Origin: CAXMST01 sp032122625
Lineage (GTDB): Bacteria; Actinomycetota; Thermoleophilia; Solirubrobacterales; 70-9
Direction of reading: 5' to 3'
DNA length: 15,352 nucleotides
NCBI GenBank assembly: GCA_032122625.1
Contig: JAQBGG010000063.1
Span: 1-15,352 of the forward strand
The position numbers were made by a program, and so were the translations under genes. How positions within the stretch are numbered: the stretch's first letter is position 1; each line of letters starts with the position of its first letter. Shown piece by piece: positions 1 to 7,511 of the stretch. A model generated the notes under the pieces. The model was not told the DNA's origin and did no database searches. It worked only from the letters and a program-made list of their open reading frames with translations.

Positions 1-277
1 GGCTGATCAAATAAATTGCGGCAAGCACGGTCATTCTCTGACGGCTGTGTTTCTAGCTGCATATCTAGCTGCGATAAATAATAAAATGTTAAAGTAAAAT
101 CTGCGTTATTTTCCGCCATCAGATCAAGCAGTGTATTAATAAGTGTTCTATCATTCTTCTCGCTATTTTCACTCACAGTTAAACCACACTTGTCGCACAT
201 ACCAGACAACCATGCAGCCTCATACTGATTCCGGTAATCTTTCAAAAGTGTCTGCGCCACCTCTACCGCCTGGTCCA
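1..277 (-). CDS. selO: SelO/YdiU-type protein adenylyltransferase, internal/C-terminal fragment, foreign to the rest of the window
   Basis: An uninterrupted minus-strand reading frame runs from about base 284 off the end at base 1 with no start or stop of its own. It reads LVDQAVEVAQTLL, then KDYRNQYEAAWLSGM, CGL, and later LLDLMAENNADFTLTF followed by YLSQ. This order (a Y-x-x-x-Y-x-x-x-W/M helix, a K-x-GL turn, then LL-x-LM with ADFTLTF and a leucine-serine pair) is what I recall of the region after the kinase-like core in SelO proteins, which AMPylate protein targets. Codons are AT-rich (TTA, AAT, TTT, GAT), unlike every other gene in the window, and suggest a gammaproteobacterium-like source. 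The frame abuts a truncated MBL-fold gene near base 278. The family call rests on memory of motifs, and the fragment is probably not native to this chromosome. Confidence 0.62.
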
Positions 278-547
278 CCAGTGGCTGAGGACCACCGTGA
301 ACTCCCGAGCGCCCTCGTTCTCGAGAGTTCTACGGATGAACGACGCATGCTCGACCGAGACCTGTGTGTCGTAGATCAGCGCCTGCTCGCCATCGACGAT
401 TGCGTAGCTGCAGATGCCCAGCGACAGTGCCCCATCGTCAACCCAGTTCGACCCCTCGGCAAACCGGTACCCCTCGACCCGCCCGTCATAGAACGCAACC
501 ACATGCTCCGCCGGCCTGTAGACACGCAAGTGATGCACCCCGCCCAT
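263..547 (-). pseudogene. MBL-fold metallo-hydrolase, N-terminal ~90 residues, cut off at the metal-binding motif
   Basis: The product starts MGGVHHLRVYRPAEHVVAF and continues through DGRVEGYRF, GICSYAIVDGEQALIYDT, VEHASFIRRTLE and VVLSHW. This is the first beta-lactamase-fold half of a metallo-beta-lactamase-like hydrolase. In the family the next residues after SHW should be H-x-DH, completing the zinc motif. Here the frame instead reads WTRR and stops. Codon 90 (Trp, bases 278-280) is the last that fits, so about two thirds of a typical 240-280 residue protein is missing. The ATG at 545-547 was chosen because a GGGG stretch lies just upstream and because starting farther upstream would run into the tRNA gene. 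The cut coincides with the AT-rich SelO fragment, so the gene is probably intact in the real genome and broken only in this sequence. Confidence 0.72.
272..285. other. Sequence junction between two unrelated gene fragments (probable chimera)
   Basis: On the minus strand the MBL frame fits its family down to the Trp codon at 278-280 and then diverges. The SelO-like frame fits from about base 284 downward. The two frames differ and overlap by a few bases (AGCCACTGG on the minus strand), compatible with joining at a short microhomology. Base composition drops sharply on the low-coordinate side, most clearly below about base 245. No transposon end, target duplication or integrase is visible. Confidence 0.65.
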
Positions 548-593
548 CCTATCCCCGCCCCGACCTTGCCCCCGACGCGCGACTGTCGACTTC

Positions 594-610
594 CCCCTGA
601 CTATCAGGGG
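594..610. other. Perfect 7-bp inverted repeat with 3-base loop
   Basis: CCCCTGA, a CTA loop, then TCAGGGG form a perfect stem. It lies 58 bases beyond the 3' end of tRNA-Lys and 46 bases before the MBL start. The only T-rich tail (TTTCTT) is on the plus-strand side, where there is no gene to terminate. Read with the local genes on the minus strand it has no U tract. It could be a tail-less terminator for the tRNA transcript, a processing signal or a binding site; the sequence does not decide. Confidence 0.4.
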
Positions 611-668
611 TTTCTTGACACTCGCTGCGCGCCGCTGCCCGGTAGCCCCGCAGCCGCCGGATCGTAGG

Positions 669-743
669 TGCCCCCGGTCGGATTCGAACCGACGACACAC
701 GGGGTAAAAACCCGCTGCTCTAGGCCAACTGAGCTACAGGGGC
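669..743 (-). tRNA. tRNA-Lys (anticodon UUU)
   Basis: A complete 75-base cloverleaf can be folded. The acceptor stem pairs GCCCCTG with CGGGGGC (one T-G pair). The D arm has GCTC/GAGC around AGTTGGCCTA. The anticodon stem GCGGG/CCCGT closes the loop TTTTTAC, whose middle three bases give UUU, reading lysine codons. The variable loop is GTGTC, and the T arm is GTCGG, TTCGAAT, CCGAC. The discriminator base is A, and CCA is not encoded. It lies 69 bases after the PhzF-family gene, on the same strand. No promoter could be recognised between them, so it may be read from its own weak promoter or processed from the upstream transcript. Confidence 0.96.
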
Positions 744-812
744 CGGCGAAGCTTACGGCCCACCGGCTGAGCGCGGCCGAAGATCGCTGCACTCAGGCCG
801 GACGATCCACGC
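744..812. other. Spacer between the PhzF-family gene and tRNA-Lys with no recognisable signal
   Basis: These 69 GC-rich bases contain no reading frame of interest and no clear terminator hairpin with a T tract. I could not find a -10/-35 pair facing the tRNA. They may hold a weak promoter or a processing site. Confidence 0.4.
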
Positions 813-1472
813 CTAATCGAGCACCACGACTCCGCCGATCTCGACCTGGCCGCTGTCGAGCGGACGGGCGTGGATGACCGAGCCCTTGCCCTGGTGGATC
901 TCGATCGGCCGATCGAGCTGGGCGCAGAGCCGCAGAGCGGCCGAGCCCGTCGCCTCGTCCTCGGGGATGCCGGCCTCGGGGACGAAGCAGCGGGCGCGGA
1001 TCAACCCCGCGGCCTCGTCGATCCAGGCCCACTCGTAGCGCCAGCCCCGATCGCCGGGCTCGCGGGCATCGACCTCTGCCGCGGAGGCGTGTTCGATCAG
1101 TTCGAAGGGAGGGCACCACTGGGGAAGGCCGGAGGCGCGCGTCGTCCCATCCTCTTGATGCGTGAGGTTGACCTTGCCGGCGGGGGTCAGGAGCGCCGCG
1201 GCCGCGTAGCCCTCGCGAGCGAGCAGCCAACCGGTGCCGACGACCGGGTGGCCGGCGAAGGGCAGCTCGATCTCCGGGGTGAAGATCCGCACACGACCAA
1301 TGTTGGGATCTTCGACGAAGACGGTCTCCGAGTAGCCGAGGATCTGCGCGATTTTCTGGCGGTCGTCCTCGGCGACGGCCGGGCCGTTGATCACCACGCC
1401 AAGCTTGTTGCCGCCGCTCCCACCCTCGCCACAAAAGACGCGCAGCACGCTGACCTCGACGTCGGTGTTCAC
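813..1472 (-). CDS. PhzF-family isomerase/epimerase-like protein (short form)
   Basis: The 219-residue product belongs to the PhzF/diaminopimelate-epimerase fold, cofactor-free isomerases named after phenazine synthesis. Visible hallmarks are VFCGEGGSGGNKLGVV at residues 12-27, YSETVFV at 47-53 with Glu49 at the place of the catalytic glutamate, RIFTPEIELPFAGHPVVGT at 62-80, and EDEATGSAA at 171-179 near the C terminus. It is shorter than the usual 260-300 residues. The substrate cannot be told, and most PhzF homologues have nothing to do with phenazines. The GTG start at 1470-1472 has GAGG five bases upstream; an in-frame stop, which is the purH stop itself, lies ten codons before it. It sits 30 bases after purH on the same strand and is probably co-transcribed, so a role tied to nucleotide or amino-acid metabolism is possible but unproven. 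Confidence 0.88.
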   Translation of the reverse strand: MNTDVEVSVLRVFCGEGGSGGNKLGVVINGPAVAEDDRQKIAQILGYSETVFVEDPNIGRVRIFTPEIELPFAGHPVVGTGWLLAREGYAAAALLTPAGKVNLTHQEDGTTRASGLPQWCPPFELIEHASAAEVDAREPGDRGWRYEWAWIDEAAGLIRARCFVPEAGIPEDEATGSAALRLCAQLDRPIEIHQGKGSVIHARPLDSGQVEIGGVVVLD

Positions 1473-1502
1473 ACCCGCCTCGCCATCGCCCGATGCCTGC
1501 GC

Positions 1503-3122
1503 TCAGTGCCGGAAGTGCCGGCGGCCTGTGAACGCCATCGCAACGCCGGCCGCGTCGCAGGCGTCGATCACCTCGGCGTCCCGCTTTGAGCCGCCCGGCT
1601 GGATCACGGCTGTGGCACCGGCGTCGATCGCCCTCTGGGGACCGTCGGCGAACGGGAAGAAGGCGTCGGATGCGACCGCGCAGCCCTCGAGCATCGCGCC
1701 GGCCTGGTCGCCGAAGGCGTCGTTCGCCTTGTCGACGGCGATCCGTGAGGAGTCCACGCGGCTCATCTGCCCTGCCCCGATTCCCAAGGTCGCCCCGTTC
1801 TTGGCAAGCACGATCGCGTTTGAGCGGACGTGGCGGCAGACCTTCCAGGCGAACAACATGTCGTCCCACTGAGAGTCGCTCGGCACCGCCTTCGTCACGA
1901 CCTCCATCGAGTCGCGGTCGTCACGACCGTGGTCGCCCTCCTGGACGAGGGCGCCGCCCCGCACCCGCTTGAAGTCGAGGCCGGGAACGTAGGAGCGCTG
2001 CTCGGTGTCCTCGAGGATCCGGATCGCCTCCTTGCGGGTGAGGATGTCCATCGCGCCCTCGTAGTAGCCGGGTGCGAGCAGAACCTCGATGAAGTTCTCG
2101 GCGAGCCGCTCGGCCAGGACCCGGTCGATCGGATCGTTGAAGACGATCACCCCACCGAAGGCAGAGACCGGGTCGCAGGCAAGCGCCTTCTCATAGGCCT
2201 CCAGCGCCGTTCCGCCGAGGGCCACGCCACACGGGTTGTTGTGCTTGACGATCACGCAGGCGGGTGTCCCCTCGAACTCGTGCAGGATCTTGCGGGAAGA
2301 GTCGAGGTCGAGGACGTTGTTGAAGGACAGTTCCCGGCCGTGTTCCTTGGAGACCTTGCTGAGCACGTGGGAGCGGGAGCCGACCTCGGTGTAGAGCGCG
2401 GCTCGCTGGTGGGGGTTCTCGCCGTAGGAGAGGTCGACGAACCTCTCCATCGAAACCGTCAGATGGGCCGGGAAGGTCTCATACCGGGAGGCAAACCAGC
2501 TGCTGATCGCCGCGTCATAGCGCGCCGTATAGGCAAATGCCTCATTCGCCAGCCAGTGGCGGGTGTCAGCGGAGATCTCACCTCCGGAGGCCTCGAGCTC
2601 GGCGAGCACGGCGTCGTAGCTCTCGGGCTTGACGACCACAGCAACGTCGCGGTGGTTCTTTGCGGCGGCGCGGATCATCGTCGGGCCGCCGATGTCGATG
2701 TTCTCGAGCGCCTCGCCCTCGGTTACGTCGAGCTTGGCGACGGCCCGATCAAAGGGATAGAGGTTGGTGCAGACCATGTCGATCGGCTCGATCCCCTCCT
2801 TCTCGAGGGTCGCCATGTGGCCGGGGTCGTCCCGCTTTGCAAGCAGTGCCGCGTGTAGCCGCGGGTGCAGCGTCTTTACCCGGCCGCCGAGGATCTCCGG
2901 CTGACCCGTCAACTCCTCTACCGAGGTGACGTCGATCCCGGCTGCGTCGAGTTCGGCTGCGGTGCCCCCGGTCGAGATCAGTTGCACGCCCAGCGATTGA
3001 AGGCCGCGGGCGAACTCGACCACGTTGGTCTTGTCGGAGACTGAGATCAGGGCACGTTTGACCTTGAGCTCCGGCGGAGGTGCCTGCTGCTCAGGGATGT
3101 CTACGTCAATCGTCTCGCTCAT
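1503..3122 (-). CDS. purH: Bifunctional AICAR formyltransferase / IMP cyclohydrolase
   Basis: PurH catalyses the last two steps of de novo IMP synthesis in the cytoplasm: formylation of AICAR with 10-formyl-tetrahydrofolate, then ring closure. The 539-residue length is normal. The N-terminal MGS-like cyclohydrolase domain (about residues 20-215) shows SVSDKT at 28, STGGTA at 50 and GGRVKTLHPRLHAALL at 79-94. The AICAR transformylase domain follows, with YGENPHQRAALY at 233-244, SFNNVLDLD at 266-274, VKHNNPCG at 292-299 with the catalytic Lys293-His294 pair, GIGAGQMSRVDSSRIA at 447-462 and SDAFFPFADG at 485-494. All key motifs are intact. The first ~20 residues are a variable tail. The ATG overlaps the purN stop in an ATGA, implying translational coupling. 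Confidence 0.98.
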   Translation of the reverse strand: MSETIDVDIPEQQAPPPELKVKRALISVSDKTNVVEFARGLQSLGVQLISTGGTAAELDAAGIDVTSVEELTGQPEILGGRVKTLHPRLHAALLAKRDDPGHMATLEKEGIEPIDMVCTNLYPFDRAVAKLDVTEGEALENIDIGGPTMIRAAAKNHRDVAVVVKPESYDAVLAELEASGGEISADTRHWLANEAFAYTARYDAAISSWFASRYETFPAHLTVSMERFVDLSYGENPHQRAALYTEVGSRSHVLSKVSKEHGRELSFNNVLDLDSSRKILHEFEGTPACVIVKHNNPCGVALGGTALEAYEKALACDPVSAFGGVIVFNDPIDRVLAERLAENFIEVLLAPGYYEGAMDILTRKEAIRILEDTEQRSYVPGLDFKRVRGGALVQEGDHGRDDRDSMEVVTKAVPSDSQWDDMLFAWKVCRHVRSNAIVLAKNGATLGIGAGQMSRVDSSRIAVDKANDAFGDQAGAMLEGCAVASDAFFPFADGPQRAIDAGATAVIQPGGSKRDAEVIDACDAAGVAMAFTGRRHFRH

Positions 3123-3742
3123 CGCTCGATCCTCACCAACCGGGGATTCTGCCCATCGATCTGGACGGCGCCTCGGGCGATCAGCTCGATCGCCTGCGGG
3201 AGCAATCGGTGTTCCACCCGATGAACCTGGTCCTCGAACTCCTCTATCGGGCGAGTGTATTCGAGGGCGATCGCTTCCTGCAGGATGATCGGGCCGGTGT
3301 CGACGCCGGTGTCGACGAAGTGAACGGTGACGCCGCTGACGCGGACGCCGTGGCGGTAGGCCTGTCCGATTGCGTCGAGTCCCGGAAAGCTAGGCAGCAG
3401 TGCTGGGTGCACGTTGATCACCCTGCCCCCGAAGCGCTCGATGAAGGCCGCGCTGAGCAGTTGCATGTAGCCCGCCAGCACGACGAGATCAACGTCCCGC
3501 TCCCCGAGCCAGGCGGCGACCGCCAGATCTCGCGCTTCGCGGTCGGGGTACTGATCGCGCGGGAAGAGTCGAGACTCGACGCTCGCCTTCGACGCCCTCT
3601 CCAGCGCCCCGGCGCCGGGCTGATCGGAGCCGACCGCGACGACCTCAACGGCGCCGCGGCCGTGCAGCGAGTCGAGAATCGCCTGCAGGTTGGTGCCACC
3701 ACCGGAGGCGAGAACGCCGAGACGCAGGGGTTGCTCACTCAT
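3119..3742 (-). CDS. purN: Phosphoribosylglycinamide formyltransferase (GART), folate-dependent
   Basis: PurN transfers a formyl group from 10-formyl-tetrahydrofolate to GAR, the third step of purine synthesis. The 207-residue length is typical. LASGGGTNLQAI at residues 11-22 binds the substrate phosphate. VINVHPALLPSFPG at 108-121 holds Asn110 and His112. GVTVHFVDTGVDTGPII at 137-153 holds His141 and Asp148. These match the E. coli catalytic set Asn106, His108, (His137) and Asp144 with a shift of four. The start ATG at 3740-3742 has an AGGA about ten bases upstream. There are 44 bases between the purF stop and this start, and the stop overlaps purH by four bases. purM often lies between purF and purN in other bacteria and is absent here. 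Confidence 0.97.
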   Translation of the reverse strand: MSEQPLRLGVLASGGGTNLQAILDSLHGRGAVEVVAVGSDQPGAGALERASKASVESRLFPRDQYPDREARDLAVAAWLGERDVDLVVLAGYMQLLSAAFIERFGGRVINVHPALLPSFPGLDAIGQAYRHGVRVSGVTVHFVDTGVDTGPIILQEAIALEYTRPIEEFEDQVHRVEHRLLPQAIELIARGAVQIDGQNPRLVRIER

Positions 3743-3786
3743 TTGATGCCGATCCTAGTTACCGAGGCAGTTGCTTCAGCTGGGGC

Positions 3787-5229
3787 TTAGCGCCCGACCG
3801 GGATCGTCGCGATCTCCTCCAGCGCGAACTTGCTGTTGCCGCCGCCGTCGTCGCCGAGCGGGTAGCGACCTGTGAAGCAAGCGTCGCAGTGATCCTCTGC
3901 CGGCGTCCCGATCGCCTCGTATACGCCGTCCAGGGAGAGGTAGGCGAGCGAGTCGGCATCGAGGTGCTCAGCGATCTCGTCGATGGTCCGCTCGTGGGCG
4001 ACCATCTCGTCTCGGGTCGACATGTCGACGCCGTAGTGGCAGGGGTTGCGGATCGGCGGCGCCGAGATCCGCAGATGAACCTCCTTGGCGCCCGCGTCCC
4101 GGAGCATGCCGACGATCTGGCGGGTGGTGTTCCCGCGCACGATCGAATCGTCGACGACGACCACACGCTGACCCTCGATGATCTCCGGCAGCGGGTTGAA
4201 CTTCAGCCGCAGGCCGTGCTTGCGCAGCTCCTGGCCCGGCTGGATGAAGGTCCGCGCCACGTAGCGGTTCTTGATCAGGCCGTCGTCCTTGGCGATCCCG
4301 GAGGCACGCGAGAAGCCGGCCGCCGCGGGGTTGCCCGAATCGGGAACGGCGATCACGAGATCAGCGTCGACGGGCGCCTCCCGCCAGAGGATCTCACCCA
4401 TCCGGCCGCGGACCTGCTGGACGACCCGGCCTTCCAGGCGGGAGTCGGGACGCGAGAAGTAGATCTGCTCGAAGACGCAGAAGGCGGCCCGCTTCGGTTT
4501 CACGGCCTGCCGTACCTCGAGGCCCTTGGCGCTGAGGGAGACCATTTCGCCGGGGTTGACCTCGCGCAGGAGCTTGGCGCCGATGATGTCGAAAGCACAG
4601 CTCTCAGAGGCGACCACGAAGCTATCGGCGAGCTTGCCCAGCGACAGGGGGCGAACCCCGTGTGGGTCGCGGAAGGCGACGACGGCGTGTTTTGTCATCA
4701 CCACGGTCGAATAGGCGCCCTCGAGTCTCGGCATCGCCTCGACGACCGCATCCTCGATCGTCTTCTCCGACGAGGACGAGAGCAGCGCGGCGATGATCTC
4801 CGAGTCGGACGTGCCGCGGAACTTGAGGGCGCGCTCCTCCTGCAGACCCTCGAACAGCTCGACTGCGTTGGTCAGGTTGCCGTTGTGAGCAAGCGCGACC
4901 TCGCGGCCGTCATCGCGCCAGACTGGCTGGGTGTTCTCCCAGCCGGCGCCGCCGGTGGTCGAGTAGCGGACGTGGCCGATCCCGGCCTCGCCCTGCAGGG
5001 CGCTCAGCTTCTGCTCGTCGAAGACCTGGGAGACGAGACCGAGGTCGCGGAGCGTGGTGATGTGACCGCCCTCGCAGGTCGCGATGCCGGCCGACTCCTG
5101 GCCTCGGTGCTGGAGCGCGTAGAGGGCGAAATAGGCGAGCCGTGCGACGTCATGACCGGGCGCGTATACGCCAAACACACCGCACTCATCGCGCGGCCCG
5201 TCACGGGCTTCGAGAAGATTCTCGGTCAA
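3787..5229 (-). CDS. purF: Amidophosphoribosyltransferase (glutamine PRPP amidotransferase), Fe-S type
   Basis: PurF makes phosphoribosylamine from PRPP and glutamine, the committed step of purine synthesis. With the TTG start at 5227-5229 the protein has 480 residues, and the nucleophile Cys16 (RDECGVFGVYA) sits behind a 15-residue propeptide, as expected for the B. subtilis-type enzyme. YALQHRGQESAGI, GHVRYSTTG, AHNGNL and GTSDSE mark the N-terminal nucleophile glutaminase. VVVVDDSIVRGNTTRQIV at 356-373 is the PRPP-binding loop. Four cysteines at 251 (FCVFEQIYF), 397 (NPCHYG), 448 and 451 (CDAC) match the 4Fe-4S ligand pattern, so an oxygen-sensitive cluster is likely. TTG was preferred over an upstream start at 5352 because GGAGGT lies eight bases before it and the longer version would overlap purL and displace the propeptide. 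Confidence 0.97.
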   Translation of the reverse strand: MTENLLEARDGPRDECGVFGVYAPGHDVARLAYFALYALQHRGQESAGIATCEGGHITTLRDLGLVSQVFDEQKLSALQGEAGIGHVRYSTTGGAGWENTQPVWRDDGREVALAHNGNLTNAVELFEGLQEERALKFRGTSDSEIIAALLSSSSEKTIEDAVVEAMPRLEGAYSTVVMTKHAVVAFRDPHGVRPLSLGKLADSFVVASESCAFDIIGAKLLREVNPGEMVSLSAKGLEVRQAVKPKRAAFCVFEQIYFSRPDSRLEGRVVQQVRGRMGEILWREAPVDADLVIAVPDSGNPAAAGFSRASGIAKDDGLIKNRYVARTFIQPGQELRKHGLRLKFNPLPEIIEGQRVVVVDDSIVRGNTTRQIVGMLRDAGAKEVHLRISAPPIRNPCHYGVDMSTRDEMVAHERTIDEIAEHLDADSLAYLSLDGVYEAIGTPAEDHCDACFTGRYPLGDDGGGNSKFALEEIATIPVGR

Positions 5230-5237
5230 GGAATGTG

Positions 5238-5243
5238 ACCTCC
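5238..5243 (-). promoter_or_regulatory. purF: Ribosome binding site fixing the purF TTG start
   Basis: GGAGGT on the minus strand lies eight bases before the TTG at 5227-5229, an almost ideal Shine-Dalgarno sequence. It decides the start, because no in-frame ATG or GTG follows before the catalytic cysteine. An out-of-frame ATG at 5250-5252 opens an eight-codon frame (MVSGGHIP) that spans this site and stops inside the TTG (TTGA); it has no ribosome site of its own and may be chance. Confidence 0.75.
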
Positions 5244-5324
5244 GCTCACCATGCGGGATCGAAGGGCTCGGGCAGGCGACTACCTGTCCGCGAAGGCTAG
5301 CAGCGAGGGGGGCCGCCACCCGCG

Positions 5325-7511
5325 CTACATGCGTTCGCCAAGCGAGTGCCATGCGGCCCCGGCGTCGCTCGCCGTGGTCGCGACTCTGGCTTCGCCCGCG
5401 ACGATCGTCAGAGCGGCGCCGCCCGCCCGCCCGACAACCGCTCCGCCGCCGGTTGTGATCAGGGCCTTCACCCGCGCGGCATCGCCGGCGACCACGAAGC
5501 CGCCGCTCCCCTCCCCGAACAGCCAGACCTCGGCCGCTCCGCCGCGCTCGTCAATCAAAGGGCCAAGGTCGACTTCGATTCCGATCTCACCGGCGATCGC
5601 GCATTCGGCCAAGGCGCAGGCCAGACCGCCGTCGCTGACGTCATGGGCGACGCTGAGTGCGCCCTCGCGGACCGCGTCACGAACTGCGGCTATCGTCGCG
5701 ACGCAGGCGTCGATGTCGGCTGTGGGAAGCCCCGGACCAAGCTCACCCCGCTGTTTCGCCAGCTCAGATCCCGCGAGAGCGGGTGCAAACCCACCAACCA
5801 CGCCGATCAGATCGCCGTCGGAGAGGGCCACGCCGGCGCTGATCGAGGGGTCAGGGATCTCTCCGACCATTCCGACGACCGGCGTCGGGTAGATCGGTCC
5901 CCGCCCGGTCTCGTTGTAGAGCGAGACGTTGCCACCGACGACGGGAACCCCGAGCGTTTCGCAAGCATCGGCGAGACCCCGGGTCGATCGATCGAGTTGC
6001 CAGGCGACGGTCGGCTTCTCGGGGTTGCCGAAGTTCAGGCAGTTGGTCAGGCCGAGCGGCTCCGCGCCGGCGCAGGCAAGGTTCGCCGCGCACTCGAGCA
6101 CCCCCTCGATCGTCCCGGTGTAGGGATCGCAGGCGACGCGGCGTCCGTTGCCGTCGATCGCGACAGCGATCCCGGTCCCGGTCTCAGCGATCCGCAGGAT
6201 CGCCGGGTCGGACTCCTCCGGCCGTCGCACGGTACGCGACTGCACGATCGAGTCGTACTGCTCGAACGCCCAGCGCTTCGAGGCGATCGTCGGGGAGGCG
6301 AGCAGCGAGAGCAGGATCTCGGTCGGATCATCGGTCTCGAGCGTTCGGGAGTTGCCGTAGATCCACTCCCCGGGATCGGCCGGCGCCAGGTCATAGAGCG
6401 GGCAGTCGTCAACGAGCAGACCGACGGGAATGTCGCCCACCAACTCGGGTCCATCGAAAATCCGTACCCGCCCGCCCTCCGTGACGGAGCCGATCACCGT
6501 GCCCCCGGTCTCCCACTTGGCGCAGATCTCGAGCACATGGTCGACCCTGCCGGGCTCGACGATCGCCAGCATCCGCTCCTGGGACTCGCTGACCATCACC
6601 TCGAAGGGCTCCAGGTCGGGGTTGCGCTTCGGCACCAGAGCGACGTCGAGATCGAGGCCGACGCCGCCCGCCGCGGCCATCTCAGCCGAGGAGGAGGTGA
6701 GCCCGGCGGCGCCGAGGTCCTGCAGCGAGACCAGCAGGCCCTCCCCGAGCAACTCGAGGCAGCACTCCATGACCTTCTTCTCCTCGAAGGGGTCGCCAAT
6801 CTGCACCGTCGGGCGTTTCTCGTCGCCCTCCTCGAGCTCGGCCGAGGCGAGGACCGATGCTCCCCCGATCCCGTCCCGCCCCGTCGAGGCGCCCATCAGG
6901 ACGACGGCGTTGCCGACTCCGGCCGCGGCGGCGCGGACCATCGAGTCGGTTTTGGCCAGGCCGACACACATTGCGTTGACGAGGCAGTTCTGCTCGTATG
7001 GAGCCTCGAAGTAGACCTCGCCGCCGATCGTCGGCACGCCGATCGAGTTGCCGTAGTGGCCGATGCCGCCGACGACGTGCTCGAACAGGTACCGGGAGCG
7101 CTCGGAATCGAGCTCCCCGAAGCGGAGCGAATCCAGCACGGCTATCGGCCGCGCCCCGAGCGCGAAGACGTCGCGGAGGATGCCGCCGACCCCGGTTGCC
7201 GCGCCCTGAAATGGCTCCACCGCCGAGGGGTGGTTGTGGGACTCGACCTTGAAGGCGATCGAGTAGCCGGAGCCGATATCGACGGCGCCGGCGTTCTCAC
7301 CCGGTCCCATCACGACCCGCGGACCCTCGGTCGGCAGCCTCCCGAGGAGCTTCTTCGAGTGCTTGTAGGCGCAGTGCTCGGACCAGAGCAGGCTGAACAT
7401 CGCCAGCTCGACCGTATTCGGCTCGCGGCCCATCCCGTCGCAGATCAGCTCGAACTCACGGTCGGTCAGGCCCAGCTCGCGGTGCTTGGGTGCGTCGGTC
7501 GCGGCGCTCAT
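5325..7511 (-). CDS. purL: Phosphoribosylformylglycinamidine synthase subunit PurL (small, PurQ/PurS-dependent type)
   Basis: PurL converts FGAR to FGAM with ATP and ammonia, the fourth purine step. At 728 residues it is the small bacterial form, which takes ammonia from the separate glutaminase PurQ with PurS as bridge; it lacks the fused glutaminase of the ~1300-residue type. LLWSEHCAYKHSKK at residues 41-54 with His47, VMGPGENAGAVDIG at 67-80 and FKVESHNHPSAVEPFQGAATGVGG at 87-110 form the first ATP/substrate region. A second AIRS-like half follows, with NCLNFGNPEKP, GGNVSLYNE and SVAHDVSDGGL. It starts at ATG 7509-7511 after a GGACGG, 50 bases past the acyltransferase stop. I see no convincing promoter in that gap. 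purF begins 95 bases downstream. Confidence 0.97.
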   Translation of the reverse strand: MSAATDAPKHRELGLTDREFELICDGMGREPNTVELAMFSLLWSEHCAYKHSKKLLGRLPTEGPRVVMGPGENAGAVDIGSGYSIAFKVESHNHPSAVEPFQGAATGVGGILRDVFALGARPIAVLDSLRFGELDSERSRYLFEHVVGGIGHYGNSIGVPTIGGEVYFEAPYEQNCLVNAMCVGLAKTDSMVRAAAAGVGNAVVLMGASTGRDGIGGASVLASAELEEGDEKRPTVQIGDPFEEKKVMECCLELLGEGLLVSLQDLGAAGLTSSSAEMAAAGGVGLDLDVALVPKRNPDLEPFEVMVSESQERMLAIVEPGRVDHVLEICAKWETGGTVIGSVTEGGRVRIFDGPELVGDIPVGLLVDDCPLYDLAPADPGEWIYGNSRTLETDDPTEILLSLLASPTIASKRWAFEQYDSIVQSRTVRRPEESDPAILRIAETGTGIAVAIDGNGRRVACDPYTGTIEGVLECAANLACAGAEPLGLTNCLNFGNPEKPTVAWQLDRSTRGLADACETLGVPVVGGNVSLYNETGRGPIYPTPVVGMVGEIPDPSISAGVALSDGDLIGVVGGFAPALAGSELAKQRGELGPGLPTADIDACVATIAAVRDAVREGALSVAHDVSDGGLACALAECAIAGEIGIEVDLGPLIDERGGAAEVWLFGEGSGGFVVAGDAARVKALITTGGGAVVGRAGGAALTIVAGEARVATTASDAGAAWHSLGERM

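Noticed and set aside
614..619. TTGACA on the plus strand as a -35 box
   Set aside because: No -10 sequence follows at 16-18 bases, and no plus-strand gene lies downstream.
548..700. Extension of the MBL gene to an ATG at 698-700
   Set aside because: It would translate through the 3' part of tRNA-Lys, and the added residues look like no protein; the ATG at 545-547 fits the family.
604..792. A 62-residue minus-strand frame across the tRNA (contains SSVGLEQRVFTPCVVGSNPTGGT)
   Set aside because: Its characteristic peptide is the translation of the tRNA-Lys gene, a common false protein call.
793..1869. A 358-residue minus-strand frame across the end of purH and the PhzF gene
   Set aside because: It is arginine-rich, low in structure and overlaps two clearly recognisable genes in another frame.
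5230..5352. Longer purF starting at 5352
   Set aside because: It overlaps the purL end by 28 bases, has no ribosome site and would put 56 residues before the catalytic cysteine; the TTG at 5227-5229 has a near-perfect ribosome site.
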